Origin: Mycolicibacterium moriokaense | GTDB lineage: Bacteria; Actinomycetota; Actinomycetes; Mycobacteriales; Mycobacteriaceae | Direction: 5' to 3' | Assembly (NCBI RefSeq): GCF_010726085.1 | Contig: NZ_AP022560.1 | Location: 4,898,001 to 4,962,000 of the forward strand | Length of the DNA: 64,000 nt | Shown here: one piece after another, positions 1 through 9,261 of the stretch | Numbering within the stretch: position 1 is the stretch's first letter | Layout of the letters: each line of letters begins with the position of its first letter | Position numbers and translations under genes: made by a program | Notes under the pieces: generated by a model | Database searches by the model: none | Told to the model about the DNA's origin: nothing | The model's input: only the letters and a program-made list of their open reading frames with translations

Positions 1-2877
1 CGCCTCGCGCGCCGCGAGGGCGAGCTCCACATAGCCGGCACCGGGGAAGATCACCGTTCCCGCTACGCGATGGTCTTCGAGGAAAGGCAGGGAGCCGAAG
101 GAGACCTCCGAGATGAAGCGGCGCGGCGAGCTCGTCTCGACGTCGGAGATCATCGGGTGCCGCTCGTATGCCACGCGTCGCTGTTGAATGTGCTCGCTCT
201 CGTCCCAGGGGCTCGCCTGCTGCCAGGGGTACTTCGGCAGCGCGGTGTAGGCACCGGGACCGAAGAACGTGTTCCAGTCGATCGCGGCGCCGCCGGCGTA
301 GAGCGACCGCAGCGCGGCGTGCATCGTCTCGAGTTCAGGCGCACCCCGGCGAAGGGACGCGATCCCGACACCTTTGGCTCCAACCTCGCCGAGCACGTCG
401 CGGATGGATGCCGAAAGTACCGGATGCGGACCGATCTCGAGGAAGGCGCGATGACCATCGGAGACAGCCGCCTTCAGAGCGTCGCTGAAAAGAACTGTGC
501 CGCGGACGTTTTGCCACCAGTACGCCGCATCGTGACGATCGTCGGTCATCCGGGCCCCGGTGGCCGTCGAGTACACGTCAAGCTCGGGAGGCGCCGGCTG
601 CAACGGCTCCAGCGCGGCGAGCAACTCGTCGTGGATGTCCGCCATCACCTCGCTGTGGTAGGGCACCTCCACCGTGAGGAAGCGGTTGAACCGCCCGGCC
701 GCGGTGAGCTCTGCGGCGATCGCTTCCAGCGCCTCGGTGTCCCCGGCGAGGGTGATCGAAGTCGCGCTGTTCACCGCGGCGATGGACACCAACGGGGCGA
801 AGCGTTCGACGAATGCCTGCGCCTCGTCACGGTTCACGCCCACGGCGAGCATCGATCCCCTACCCGCGAGCTGCGCTTGCAGTCGGCTTCGTTGGTAGGC
901 GACCAGCATGGTGTCGGACAGGCTGAGCGCATTCGACGCGTAGGCTGCCCCGAGCTCACCGACGCTGTGCCCCAACACGCCATCGGGATGAACTCCCCAC
1001 GAGCGCCACAGTCGGGTCAAGGCGATCTGCAGGACCGCGTTCGCCGGCTGAGCAATGTCCGTGCGGGCCATGCGCGAAACCGATTCGTCGGCGAGCATCT
1101 CGTCGAGGATCGACCAGCCGCTGAACTCGCCAAAGGCGTCGTCGCACTCCTCGACCGCCTCGCGGAAGACTTTCTCCGTCTCGTAGAGCTGACGCCCCAT
1201 CGCCCACCACTGGGGACCCATACCTGTGTAGACGAACAGCAGCTTCGGCGCGTCCAGCACCGGTTCCACCGCTGCGGCACCTTCTGCGGAATACGTTGTC
1301 AGCGAGTCGATCAGCGATGATCGGTCAGTCGCTGGGAAGGAGGTACGCAGGCGGTGGTGGCCGCGGTGAATTGCCGCGCTCCGGCAGTAGGTGGTCACGT
1401 CGACGTCGGGATCCGAGAGCGCCTCGCCATGCTTTGCGGCGAGTTCGACCAAGGCCTCGGGGCTGCGCGCGCTGACGAGGAGCACAGGATCCGTCGCCGG
1501 CTCGGGGTGTGAAGCAGGAAGGTCGGTCAGTTCGTCCGTTTCCCACGGCTCTGCGAGCACGACGTGTGCGTTGGTCCCGCCGTAACCGAACGAGTTCACG
1601 CCGGCGATCCTGCGCTCGCCCAGCCGTGGCAGCGCTTCAGTTTGCGTCGGGATCGCAAGGTTGAGCTCGTCGAGGTCGATCGCGGGATTGACCGACTTCA
1701 GGTGCAGGTGCGGCGGGACCGTGCCATGTTTCAGCACGAGCGCCGCCTTGATGACACCGGCTGCGCCGGCCCCGGCCTCGAGGTGTCCGATGTTGGTCTT
1801 GATGGAACCGATGCGGCACGGCTCTCCATCGCGGTCGGCCCCGACCACCGTTCCGATCGCGCTGGCCTCGATGGGATCACCGACGGGAGTGCCGGTTCCG
1901 TGAGCCTCCACGTAGGTCACCTGCGACGGCTGAACCCCCGCTTGTGCGTACGCCCGACGCATCACTTCGATTTGTGCGTCTCCGTTCGGCACGGTGATCC
2001 CGTTGGTTCGGCCGTCCGAGTTGGCTGCCGTGCCGAGAATGACGGCGTGGACGGTGTTTCCGTCGCGCCGGGCGGCCGACAGCGGCTTCAGCAACAGCAC
2101 TGCCGCGCCCTCGCCACGGACGTAGCCGTCGGCGCTGTCGCTGAATGCCTGGCACCGCCCCGTTTTGGACAGGAAGCGGCCCTTGGCCATCGTGATCTGC
2201 GTCTGCGGTGAGAGCAGCACATTGACACCACCCGCCAACGCGGCATCGCTTTCGTCTGCCCAAATACTCTGGCAGGCTTGATGAATCGCGACGAGGGACG
2301 ACGAGCACGCCGTGTCGAGCGAGACGCTGGGCCCTCGCAGGTCGAAAACGTATGACAGACGATTGGACAGCATCGTCAGCGTGGCGGCAGTCGCCGAATG
2401 CGTCGTGATCCGGTCGCGGTCTCGCAGATCTGACTTGAGCGACAGGTGGTCCATCATGAAGCCGCCGATGAATACTCCCGTCCTGGCCCCGGCGTGGTCA
2501 CTCGGTGGCTCGCCGGCATCTTCGAATGCCTCCCAGCTGCACTGCAGGAGCAGACGCTGCTGCGGATCGAGGATCGCGGCTTCCCGGGGCGGGATCCCGA
2601 AGAAGGTGTGGTCAAAGGCATTGGGGTCGTCGGCGAGCATTCCGGCCTTCTGCACGTAGCTTCTGCCGGGCGCCCGACCGGTCGGGTCGAGGTACTTCTG
2701 CGGATCCCAACGGCTGCCTGGGATGTCGACGATGCAGTCGCGACCCGCGAGCAGCGCCGTCCACAACTCCTCGTGATCGGTGATTCCGCCCGGCAGCCTG
2801 CACCCGATGCCGACGATCGCGATCGGTTCGCGTGGCGGCTGCGGGTGGACCGTGGCTGGCTCCCAATTCGACTTCAC
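1..2877 (-). CDS. Type I polyketide synthase, N-terminal part (KS-AT-DH...), cut by window edge
   Basis: Visible are 959 residues; the rest lies beyond the left edge. Domains in order: ketosynthase (about residues 15-430) with DTACSSS (catalytic Cys191), EAHGTGTPVGDP and NIGHLEAGAG; acyltransferase (about 540-840) with GHSVGEL (Ser638); then the beginning of a dehydratase with HRVAGTVIFPGAG (His936). The AT opens with YTGMGPQWWAMG instead of the common GQG form and has VPYHS near the usual HAFH/YASH position, so the extender unit cannot be called safely. No loading carrier domain precedes the KS. The GTG start at 2877 is chosen because AAGGAG lies 6 nt upstream and the first residues lead straight into the KS. 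The role is assembly of a polyketide or lipid chain; the product is unknown. Confidence 0.93.
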   Translation of the reverse strand, partial: MKSNWEPATVHPQPPREPIAIVGIGCRLPGGITDHEELWTALLAGRDCIVDIPGSRWDPQKYLDPTGRAPGRSYVQKAGMLADDPNAFDHTFFGIPPREAAILDPQQRLLLQCSWEAFEDAGEPPSDHAGARTGVFIGGFMMDHLSLKSDLRDRDRITTHSATAATLTMLSNRLSYVFDLRGPSVSLDTACSSSLVAIHQACQSIWADESDAALAGGVNVLLSPQTQITMAKGRFLSKTGRCQAFSDSADGYVRGEGAAVLLLKPLSAARRDGNTVHAVILGTAANSDGRTNGITVPNGDAQIEVMRRAYAQAGVQPSQVTYVEAHGTGTPVGDPIEASAIGTVVGADRDGEPCRIGSIKTNIGHLEAGAGAAGVIKAALVLKHGTVPPHLHLKSVNPAIDLDELNLAIPTQTEALPRLGERRIAGVNSFGYGGTNAHVVLAEPWETDELTDLPASHPEPATDPVLLVSARSPEALVELAAKHGEALSDPDVDVTTYCRSAAIHRGHHRLRTSFPATDRSSLIDSLTTYSAEGAAAVEPVLDAPKLLFVYTGMGPQWWAMGRQLYETEKVFREAVEECDDAFGEFSGWSILDEMLADESVSRMARTDIAQPANAVLQIALTRLWRSWGVHPDGVLGHSVGELGAAYASNALSLSDTMLVAYQRSRLQAQLAGRGSMLAVGVNRDEAQAFVERFAPLVSIAAVNSATSITLAGDTEALEAIAAELTAAGRFNRFLTVEVPYHSEVMADIHDELLAALEPLQPAPPELDVYSTATGARMTDDRHDAAYWWQNVRGTVLFSDALKAAVSDGHRAFLEIGPHPVLSASIRDVLGEVGAKGVGIASLRRGAPELETMHAALRSLYAGGAAIDWNTFFGPGAYTALPKYPWQQASPWDESEHIQQRRVAYERHPMISDVETSSPRRFISEVSFGSLPFLEDHRVAGTVIFPGAGYVELALAAREA

Positions 2878-3002
2878 CGTGTTCTCCTTGTCTCTCGCGA
2901 GATACGGTGCTGCCGATCGCTTCGGAGAATGTTCGGCAATCGTGAAATCCGCAGGTCTCACCGATTCCTGGGCTCGGCGGTCGTTATTCGGCGGATTTTC
3001 AA

Positions 3003-3043
3003 TACAACAAAGCCCAAGTCAGGAATCTGGTCCTGACCTGGGC
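3003..3043 (-). terminator. Rho-independent terminator after the L,D-transpeptidase-like gene
   Basis: On the minus strand a 13-bp stem (arms 3031-3043 and 3012-3024, one G-U pair) closes a 6-nt loop and is followed by a T-rich run, CTTTGTTGT. It begins 9 nt after the stop codon of the preceding gene. It also separates that gene from the polyketide synthase on the same strand. Confidence 0.8.
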
Positions 3044-3052
3044 CTTCTGGAA

Positions 3053-3691
3053 TCAGACCAACGCAGGGTTTCCCACGCCGATGGTGATGCGCGGAGACGC
3101 GACAGGGTCGAGCCACTTCAGCACCGCACGCATCTCTTCGCGACCGATCGCGACGCATCCCCACGTGGGACTGCCGTCGGTCACATGCAGAAAGATCCCT
3201 GACACACGTCCAGGGATGCGCTGCGGATTTACCACGATGTTCACGGCGTAGTCGTAGACAGGGCCCGAGTCGTAGAGGTTCTCCGCAATCGACGAGGGAC
3301 TGTCAGGTCCGCGCACGTGGGTGTTGTACGTCGGCGATTGGGGGTCCTCGTCCCACCAGTCCTGGTTCGTGGTCTGGAAATACGGCATCTTCGTGCCCGG
3401 ATTCGGCTCGCGGCCAAAGGCCTGATCGAATTCGAAGGTACCAACGGGCGTCCGATGTACACCGTCAGCGGGGGCGCCGACACCGACGGCTCCCACTTTC
3501 GCGGGTATCGGCCCCAGGACCACCTTCCATTGCTGGCCGAAACGCTGATAGGCGGTGAGGGATCCGGTCGTCGCATTGGCAGCGGGGACGCCCACGACGA
3601 TCCACTGAGCCGTTGGTGCGGCGGTTGCGGGTGCTGCCAGCGGCACGCCAAGCAGTACCGCACAGATGAGTCCAAGCACCCAACGCTTCAC
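3053..3691 (-). CDS. Secreted L,D-transpeptidase-like (YkuD-fold) protein
   Basis: A 212-residue protein with a signal peptide (hydrophobic run at about residues 4-20, APATAA near the cleavage site) and one YkuD-type domain. The catalytic signature is seen as H169...GSPTWGC179, equivalent to the HX(14-17)[ST]HGC motif but with Trp where His usually precedes Gly-Cys. A proline/glycine-rich N-terminal half carries HRTPVGTF, typical of the family. Members cross-link or modify peptidoglycan outside the membrane. Here only one domain is present, without the Ig-like domains of the main mycobacterial Ldt enzymes, so it could be a relative of uncertain activity. Start is GTG. It is monocistronic, with its own terminator. 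Confidence 0.82.
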   Translation of the reverse strand: MKRWVLGLICAVLLGVPLAAPATAAPTAQWIVVGVPAANATTGSLTAYQRFGQQWKVVLGPIPAKVGAVGVGAPADGVHRTPVGTFEFDQAFGREPNPGTKMPYFQTTNQDWWDEDPQSPTYNTHVRGPDSPSSIAENLYDSGPVYDYAVNIVVNPQRIPGRVSGIFLHVTDGSPTWGCVAIGREEMRAVLKWLDPVASPRITIGVGNPALV

Positions 3692-3758
3692 ACGCTGACA
3701 TGTTTACCGTCGTACGTGTCATCCGCGGCAAGGTCGGGTAACGATTCGACGCCAGCCG

Positions 3759-4979
3759 TCAGCCGGCGATGACGCCCTTTCGCCGCAGTTCGGGTTCCTG
3801 GTCGTCGCGGCCGAGCAGGCCGAGTACCTGCTTGGTGTGCTGCCCCAATGTCGGTGCCGGGCCTGCCAATCGGGCGGGTGTGCCGTCGAACAGGGCCGGA
3901 TGCCTCGGAATGCGGGTGCGGCCGACCACCGGATCGTCGGTTTCCTCGAATAGTTTCATCGCGACGGCATGCGGGTCGTCAGGCAGTTTCTCGGGAGGCA
4001 CGATCATGGCGTACGGCACATCCTCGGTTTCGAAGCGAGCGGTGGCTTGCTCAACAGTGAGGCGTTCCGCACCCGTATAACAACCCTCCATCACCTCCGC
4101 CATCAACGGCCGGTGCTGATTTCGAAGCTCGGCGGTCTGCAGGCGCGGGTCGTCGGCGCCCGGTGCATCGAGCGCACGGCACATTCCGATGAAATCGGAG
4201 TCCGAGATCGGCGTCACCACACCCCATCCGTCAATGAATCGGAAGGGTTTGAAACCGGAGGTGAAGCTCGACGGCTGCGAGCCGTCGGAGTCGAGTAGAA
4301 CCTCATTGCCTGCGGCATCGGTCCACAGGAACGAGACGACCGCGTCGACCATCGAGACGTGTACATGTTGTCCGCCACGGCCATTGGCGCGCGCGAGCAG
4401 TGCGGCGGTGACCGCCTGGCTGGCGTAGAGCGCGGTGACTTTGTCGGCGAGCACCTGCTGCAGGAATATCGGCTCTCCGACGTCAGGCGCGGCCTGACTC
4501 GACGCGACACCGCCGTAGGCCTGAATCACGGTGTCGTAGGCACTGCGATCGCGGTACGGCCCGACCTCGCCGAATCCTGTCAGTGATACGTACACGACAT
4601 CGGGGTTGTTTTCGGCGACATCGTCGTAGCCGACGCCGAGCCGCTCGGCCACGCCAGGACGGAAGTTCTGGATGACGACGTCTGCGCGCGCGGCGAGTTC
4701 GAGTGCGATCTCCCGGCCGGCGTCGCTACGGATGTCGACGGCGATCGACTGCTTGCCGCGATTGCAGACGCGGAAGACGGCGCTCAACCCGTTCACGCTC
4801 GGGCCGATCCACCGCATGATGTCGCCGATGTCAGGGCGTTCTACTTTGACGACGTCGGCGCCCTGGTCGGCGAAAAGCGCACCGATGTAGGGACCGGTCA
4901 GCGCAATCGACAACTCCAGGACGCGAATTCCGCTCAGCGGCCCCGCGTGTTCCATGCGCGGCTCGTCGGCCGAACTCAT
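3759..4979 (-). CDS. Family III CoA-transferase (CaiB/BaiF type)
   Basis: A 406-residue protein of normal family length. The N-terminus GIRVLELS...GPYIGALFADQGADVVKVE and the blocks NRGKQSIAVD and VVIQNFRPG are hallmarks of CaiB/BaiF formyl-CoA/carnitine-type CoA-transferases; the Asp in LADKVTALYA sits where the acylated catalytic Asp is expected. It moves CoA between a donor acyl-CoA and a carboxylate, activating an intermediate in the cytoplasm. It is the last of a five-gene minus-strand operon, starting 3 nt after the stop of the amidohydrolase gene, with GGAG about 9 nt before the ATG. The substrate is not evident; the amidohydrolase neighbours suggest a carboxylic acid from a degradation route. 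Confidence 0.9.
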   Translation of the reverse strand: MSSADEPRMEHAGPLSGIRVLELSIALTGPYIGALFADQGADVVKVERPDIGDIMRWIGPSVNGLSAVFRVCNRGKQSIAVDIRSDAGREIALELAARADVVIQNFRPGVAERLGVGYDDVAENNPDVVYVSLTGFGEVGPYRDRSAYDTVIQAYGGVASSQAAPDVGEPIFLQQVLADKVTALYASQAVTAALLARANGRGGQHVHVSMVDAVVSFLWTDAAGNEVLLDSDGSQPSSFTSGFKPFRFIDGWGVVTPISDSDFIGMCRALDAPGADDPRLQTAELRNQHRPLMAEVMEGCYTGAERLTVEQATARFETEDVPYAMIVPPEKLPDDPHAVAMKLFEETDDPVVGRTRIPRHPALFDGTPARLAGPAPTLGQHTKQVLGLLGRDDQEPELRRKGVIAG

Positions 4980-4982
4980 CTA

Positions 4983-6251
4983 TCAGTTCTCCACAAGGTC
5001 GGCGAGCGGCTCGGCCTCCGTCAACCAGTGGCGCCCCGCCTCGCGGGCGGCCTCCCACTTGGGAATGCTCACCGAGTCGTCCTGGCCGAGGTCCGCAGGT
5101 GTCGGGCCGATGCGTTGTACGAGCGGCGCGAGGGCCTTCTGATCGAAGTTGTAGATTTCGGCCGCGGACAACCCCAAGATCTGCCGGGTCTCATCGATGG
5201 GAATGTCCCAGAACGCGTGCCGCAGCCACTTGCGGGTATTGGGCCAGGTCCCTTCCGGATGGGGATAATCGTTGCCCCACAGCATGTTCGGGACACCGAT
5301 CTCGTAGCGTCGCGCGAGTTCTCGGCGCTCGGTCGTAGTGGCCCCGATGAAGCAGTTCCGGTCGAAGTACGCCGAGGGCGGCATGGTCAGATCACCCTCG
5401 AGCAGCTTGCTCATCTTCTTCGCCGAGTGTTCACGCAGGAATCGGGTGTCCATCAGCCACAGCAGGTCGTTGGCCCAGAACGCACCGCACTCGGTAGCAC
5501 CCCATCGCAACTTTGGAAAGCGCTCGAATACGCCCGCCCACAAGGCGAACCACAAGGGTCGAGCGCCCCACCACCGCACCTCGGTCGTGTAGATACCCAG
5601 GTGTTGGCCGTACTCCGCACTCGGCGCCGGACCCACGTGGGTGTGCACCGGCATGTTCAGGTCCTGGCAGACCGCCCAGACTTTGTCGTAGCGCCGATCG
5701 TGGTAGGGCGGATAGTCGCCCCACAGCACCGGGATCAGGATCCCGCCGCGCAGACCGGCCTTGGCCGCGCGCGTGATCTCGGCGACCGCGGCATCGACGT
5801 CCGCCAGGATCGGGATCACCGCCACCCCGGCCCGACGTTCAGGGCTGTGGCTGCACAGCTCTGCCAGCCACCGGTTGTGGGCTCGCGCCCCGGCCATAGC
5901 GCGGCCAGGGTCGAGGTCGCCCGACTGTCCCAGGCCGGCGCCGAAGGGTGCCCCCGCGACGCCCGTCACCGCGTCGGCGTCGGGGAAGATGACCTCGCCG
6001 GCAACGCCGTCGCCGTCGAGCTCCTTATCCCGTTGTGCGACATCCCACCCGCCGGCGATTCCCTCGCCGTGTTCGTCGAACCACTGCTCGGCGAATTCCT
6101 CGTCGATGAATCCGCCGGCCTGCGCCGCCGCGATCTTCTCGGCGAGGTACGCCTCGAAATCCTCGCGGTATTCGGGATCGACGTATTCGCGGTACCGCTC
6201 GGTCGGAAGCTCCGCATGGGTGTCGGCAGAAATGATGAGGTACGGGTCCAT
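4983..6251 (-). CDS. Amidohydrolase 2 family metal-dependent hydrolase/decarboxylase (copy 1)
   Basis: A 422-residue TIM-barrel protein of the amidohydrolase-2 superfamily (ACMSD/LigW-like group). ISADTHAELP at the N-terminus replaces the usual DxHxH metal site with D-T-H. PVHTHVGP mid-protein and MLWGNDYPHPEGTWP near the C-terminus, carrying the metal-binding Asp, are typical of the mycobacterial amidohydrolase-2 family. Such enzymes hydrolyse or decarboxylate carboxylated substrates. The start is the ATG at 6251 (MDPYLIIS), not the longer frame that would run into the upstream paralogue; the gap to that gene is 14 nt. It is about one-third identical by eye to copy 2 immediately upstream, so the pair looks like a tandem duplication. 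Confidence 0.88.
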   Translation of the reverse strand: MDPYLIISADTHAELPTERYREYVDPEYREDFEAYLAEKIAAAQAGGFIDEEFAEQWFDEHGEGIAGGWDVAQRDKELDGDGVAGEVIFPDADAVTGVAGAPFGAGLGQSGDLDPGRAMAGARAHNRWLAELCSHSPERRAGVAVIPILADVDAAVAEITRAAKAGLRGGILIPVLWGDYPPYHDRRYDKVWAVCQDLNMPVHTHVGPAPSAEYGQHLGIYTTEVRWWGARPLWFALWAGVFERFPKLRWGATECGAFWANDLLWLMDTRFLREHSAKKMSKLLEGDLTMPPSAYFDRNCFIGATTTERRELARRYEIGVPNMLWGNDYPHPEGTWPNTRKWLRHAFWDIPIDETRQILGLSAAEIYNFDQKALAPLVQRIGPTPADLGQDDSVSIPKWEAAREAGRHWLTEAEPLADLVEN

Positions 6252-6265
6252 GACGGGGCCTTTCG

Positions 6266-7480
6266 CTACCAGGTTCGGATGGGGTCGGGCTCGAATACTG
6301 TGCTGCTCGCGCCCGCAGGCACCTCGCGCAGCGGTTCGGCGACCTCGGCCACGGTCGGGCCGATGCGGTCGGTCAGGGGTTTGAGCGCGCCGAGGTCGAA
6401 TCCGTAGACGGCCGCCGCGTTCCCGCCGAGCATGGCCGCCACTTCCTCGGTTGGCACTTCGGAGAACGTGTAGCGCAACGCTTCTCGGGTGAACGAGCCG
6501 GTGCCCTCGAGGTGCGGGTAGTCGCTTCCCCACATGATGCGGTCGACGCCGATGTCGTGGCGCTCAGCGCACTCGACCGGCCGCATGAAGCTGGCGCCGA
6601 CATAGCATTGCCGAGCCCAGTACTCGCTGGGTTTGAGGCTCAGCGAGCCGGCGGTGGGGCCGGCGAATCGGGCGATCGCCGAACCCACGCGTCCATAGCG
6701 GGCCGCCGCGACGTCGAGCGAGTCGAGCGTCGCCGGGATCCACCCCGCGCCCTGCTCGGTGAGCACCACGGTGAGGTCCGGATGACGGTCCAGTGCGCCA
6801 CTGAAGATCAAATGCCACAGCGCGCGGTGGGCGAACCAGTGTGTCTCGTACACCCACACCGCGAACGAGCTTCCCCAGCCGTCGAGGGGGCTGGGGCCGG
6901 CGTTGCCGCCGTGGTGGTTGACCACGACGCCCGCCTCCGAGCAGGCCGCCCACAGGGGCTCCCAGTGCTCGGCGTAGAGCTGCGGGATGGCCGCGCCTGG
7001 CGGGATTCCGGGCAACAGAACTCCGCCGCGCAGACCGAGTTTGGCGATCTGCGCGATCTCGGCGACGGCTTCGTCGAGGTCTTGGAGCATGACCTGTCCG
7101 ACCCCGGCGCGCCGCTCGGGTGACAGCGAGCAGAAGTCGGCGAGCCAGCGGTTGTGCGCCCGCAACCCGGCCCAGCGCAGCTCGAGTTCACGGGCGCTCT
7201 CCGGTGGTGTTGCGGCCAGGCTCGACGAGGGGAAGAACGGCGGGATGGTGTTGGGGTAGAGGACCTCCCCCGCGATCCCCTCCGTGTCCAAGTCGGCGTT
7301 GCGACGGTCGCTGTCCCAGTTGCGTTCGGCCTCCTCATCGGCGAGGTCGGCGAACGGGTTGACGTATGTCGCTGCCCAGCTGTCGAATTCGTCTCTATAG
7401 GCGGGATCGAGATACTCCCGATAGTCGAGCAGGTCGGCGCCGGCGTGGCAGTCCGCCGAGATGACGGTGTACCGGTCCAC
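6266..7480 (-). CDS. Amidohydrolase 2 family protein (copy 2)
   Basis: A 404-residue paralogue of the neighbouring gene, sharing ISADCHAG, RAHNRWLADFCSLSPERRAGV, VNHHGGN and IMWGSDYPHLEGTGS. The first metal motif reads D-C-H rather than D-x-H-x-H. The conserved Asp in GSDYPH is present. Start is GTG, 3 nt after the stop of the acetoacetate-decarboxylase-like gene. Two divergent copies kept in one operon suggest two successive or alternative substrates. Function is by family only. Confidence 0.88.
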   Translation of the reverse strand: MDRYTVISADCHAGADLLDYREYLDPAYRDEFDSWAATYVNPFADLADEEAERNWDSDRRNADLDTEGIAGEVLYPNTIPPFFPSSSLAATPPESARELELRWAGLRAHNRWLADFCSLSPERRAGVGQVMLQDLDEAVAEIAQIAKLGLRGGVLLPGIPPGAAIPQLYAEHWEPLWAACSEAGVVVNHHGGNAGPSPLDGWGSSFAVWVYETHWFAHRALWHLIFSGALDRHPDLTVVLTEQGAGWIPATLDSLDVAAARYGRVGSAIARFAGPTAGSLSLKPSEYWARQCYVGASFMRPVECAERHDIGVDRIMWGSDYPHLEGTGSFTREALRYTFSEVPTEEVAAMLGGNAAAVYGFDLGALKPLTDRIGPTVAEVAEPLREVPAGASSTVFEPDPIRTW

Positions 7481-7483
7481 TGG

Positions 7484-8287
7484 TTACACCCGCGTCGGCT
7501 CGGGCCTCGGCGCGGCGAGCAGAGCCACGTCGTCGTAGCGCTGGTGCACATACGGCAACAACCACTCCTGCGGCACCCGTTCGGCGATCCGCCCCACTTG
7601 AACGGTGCGCCGGCGACACCACGTGATCGACGTGACCTCGCGGACCACGATGTCGGCGACCGGGTCCAGCGGCGACTCGCCCAATTCGACAGTGCCATCG
7701 ATGGTCTCGAGCAACTCGTAGTGCCGGTGGTACTCGCCGTAGACGAGGTGCGGATCGGTGATGCCGTCGCCGTCGGGAGCGCGCAGGAACTTGAAGTAGA
7801 ACTCGGTGTTCACCTGGTCCGGTGGTAGCTCGCCCGGGCCGGTCACCCGACCTCTCACGCTGATCAACGGATACCCTAACCGCCCGACGGTCGCGGTGAC
7901 GGCGTCTCCGTCGCGGTCAACCGCGATGTCAGCCAGTTTCTTTGGTTCACCGAAGGTTTCGCGTCCGCCGGTGACCGATTGTTCGGTCGACTGCGGCATG
8001 AATAGCGGATAGTCGCCCTCCACGTCACCGTGCCGGGCGGTCACCGAGAACACCGCCGACCCGAACGGTGGCCTGCCCTCGATCTGCACTCGCTGAAGCT
8101 GGACCCGCACCAGGGGTTGCGCCGCCGGCTCCAGCGGCCTGGGAAGGACGGCAGCGACGATCTCGGGATCGGTGAGGTAGGTGACGGTGACGGCCTCGGT
8201 GGCGATGGGCGCCTTCGTGGCGTCGATCTCGTGGTCGACTCGCGCCTCGGGCGGACGAGGGCCATAACGAACCATGTTGGTGCTCAA
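7484..8287 (-). CDS. Acetoacetate decarboxylase family protein
   Basis: A 267-residue protein whose core matches the acetoacetate decarboxylase fold: GRETFGEPKKLADI carries adjacent lysines K116-K117, matching the Schiff-base Lys and its pKa-shifting partner in the true enzyme, so it could be a decarboxylase or an aldolase/hydrolase of that superfamily. The TTG start at 8287 is preferred over the ATG four codons later because AGGAGG lies 6 nt upstream and the TTG overlaps the previous stop (TTGA). This 4-nt overlap implies translational coupling to the SDR gene. Confidence 0.87.
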   Translation of the reverse strand: MSTNMVRYGPRPPEARVDHEIDATKAPIATEAVTVTYLTDPEIVAAVLPRPLEPAAQPLVRVQLQRVQIEGRPPFGSAVFSVTARHGDVEGDYPLFMPQSTEQSVTGGRETFGEPKKLADIAVDRDGDAVTATVGRLGYPLISVRGRVTGPGELPPDQVNTEFYFKFLRAPDGDGITDPHLVYGEYHRHYELLETIDGTVELGESPLDPVADIVVREVTSITWCRRRTVQVGRIAERVPQEWLLPYVHQRYDDVALLAAPRPEPTRV

Positions 8288-9237
8288 CGCTTTCCTCCTT
8301 CGGTGTCCGATGCGTTCTCGGCGTGCTTGCCGAGGACGTCGACCAAGTAGTCGGGCTCGCCGCGAGCCAGAATCGATGACGCCTTCTTGCTGACGACCTG
8401 ATCGGACGGGGCGGGCGGCCCCATCATCCAGAAGCTGTCGGCACGAAGACCCTCGATGACCTGATCGGCGACCTTCTCCAGCGGCGTGAATTCGATGTGC
8501 ACGCCCGCGGATTCGAATCGGTCCACCACTTTTTCCAGGGTCTGGTCGGGGGTGCGGCGTTCCTGGGTTGCTGCGTACTGCTTCGGCCGGTGGCGCCAGG
8601 ACTCCCAAATGCCGGTGTTCAGAAAGCCGCCGGGGAACAGGACATGTGCGCGCACTCCGGTTCCGGTCATCTCCAGGTGCGTGTAGAGGCTTTCGGTCAG
8701 GCAGAGCACGGCGGCTTTGGTCATCGGATAGACCGCCGTCGCCGGACCGCCCATCGCCCCGCGGGCGATCGGCGCGAACCCGCCGTTGCCCGAGCAGGTG
8801 TTGACGACGTGGCCTTCACCCTGTTCGAGCAGGATCGGTACGAAGGCCTTGATGCCGTGGACGACGCCCAGCACGTTGACGTCGATCCCCCAGCGCCAGT
8901 CCGCGAGGTCGTGATCCCACATGTACCCCTCGGAGACCGCGCCGGTGCCCGCGTTGTTGCAGACGATGTGCACGGCGCCGAAGTGATCGAGCGCTTCCTT
9001 GGCGAGTGACTCGACCGAGGAGTAGTCGGTGACGTCGGTGACCACGCCGACCGCCTCGATGCCCTCGTCCGTCAGCGCCTGGGTGGCCTCCGCGAGCGGT
9101 CCGGCGAGGACGTCGGCGAGTACCACTTTCATGCCCTCTTGGCCGAAACGCCTGCCCATCGCGCGCCCGATCCCACCGGCACCGCCCGTCACGACGGCCA
9201 CCTTGTTTCGCAGGTCGTTCATTGTGGGCATCGTCAC
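8284..9237 (-). CDS. Short-chain dehydrogenase/reductase
   Basis: A 317-residue SDR. Cofactor site TGGAGGIGRAMG, NNAG strand, active-site YPMTKAA and a C-terminal tail longer than the classical 250 residues. Oxidises or reduces an alcohol/carbonyl with NAD(P). First gene of the five-gene catabolic operon and divergent from the IclR regulator. The boundary given is the outermost start (GTG); ATG codons at 9231 and 9222 are equally possible and no good ribosome-binding site distinguishes them. Confidence 0.92.
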   Translation of the reverse strand: MTMPTMNDLRNKVAVVTGGAGGIGRAMGRRFGQEGMKVVLADVLAGPLAEATQALTDEGIEAVGVVTDVTDYSSVESLAKEALDHFGAVHIVCNNAGTGAVSEGYMWDHDLADWRWGIDVNVLGVVHGIKAFVPILLEQGEGHVVNTCSGNGGFAPIARGAMGGPATAVYPMTKAAVLCLTESLYTHLEMTGTGVRAHVLFPGGFLNTGIWESWRHRPKQYAATQERRTPDQTLEKVVDRFESAGVHIEFTPLEKVADQVIEGLRADSFWMMGPPAPSDQVVSKKASSILARGEPDYLVDVLGKHAENASDTEGGKR

Positions 9238-9261
9238 ATGGTCGCGTATATCACCGCAAGC

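Noticed and set aside
4947..6407. A 486-residue plus-strand open frame and other long frames opposite the amidohydrolases, mce genes and regulators
   Set aside because: Antisense shadows caused by high G/C content; their translations are Arg/Pro/His-rich without motifs, while the minus-strand genes have clear family signatures.
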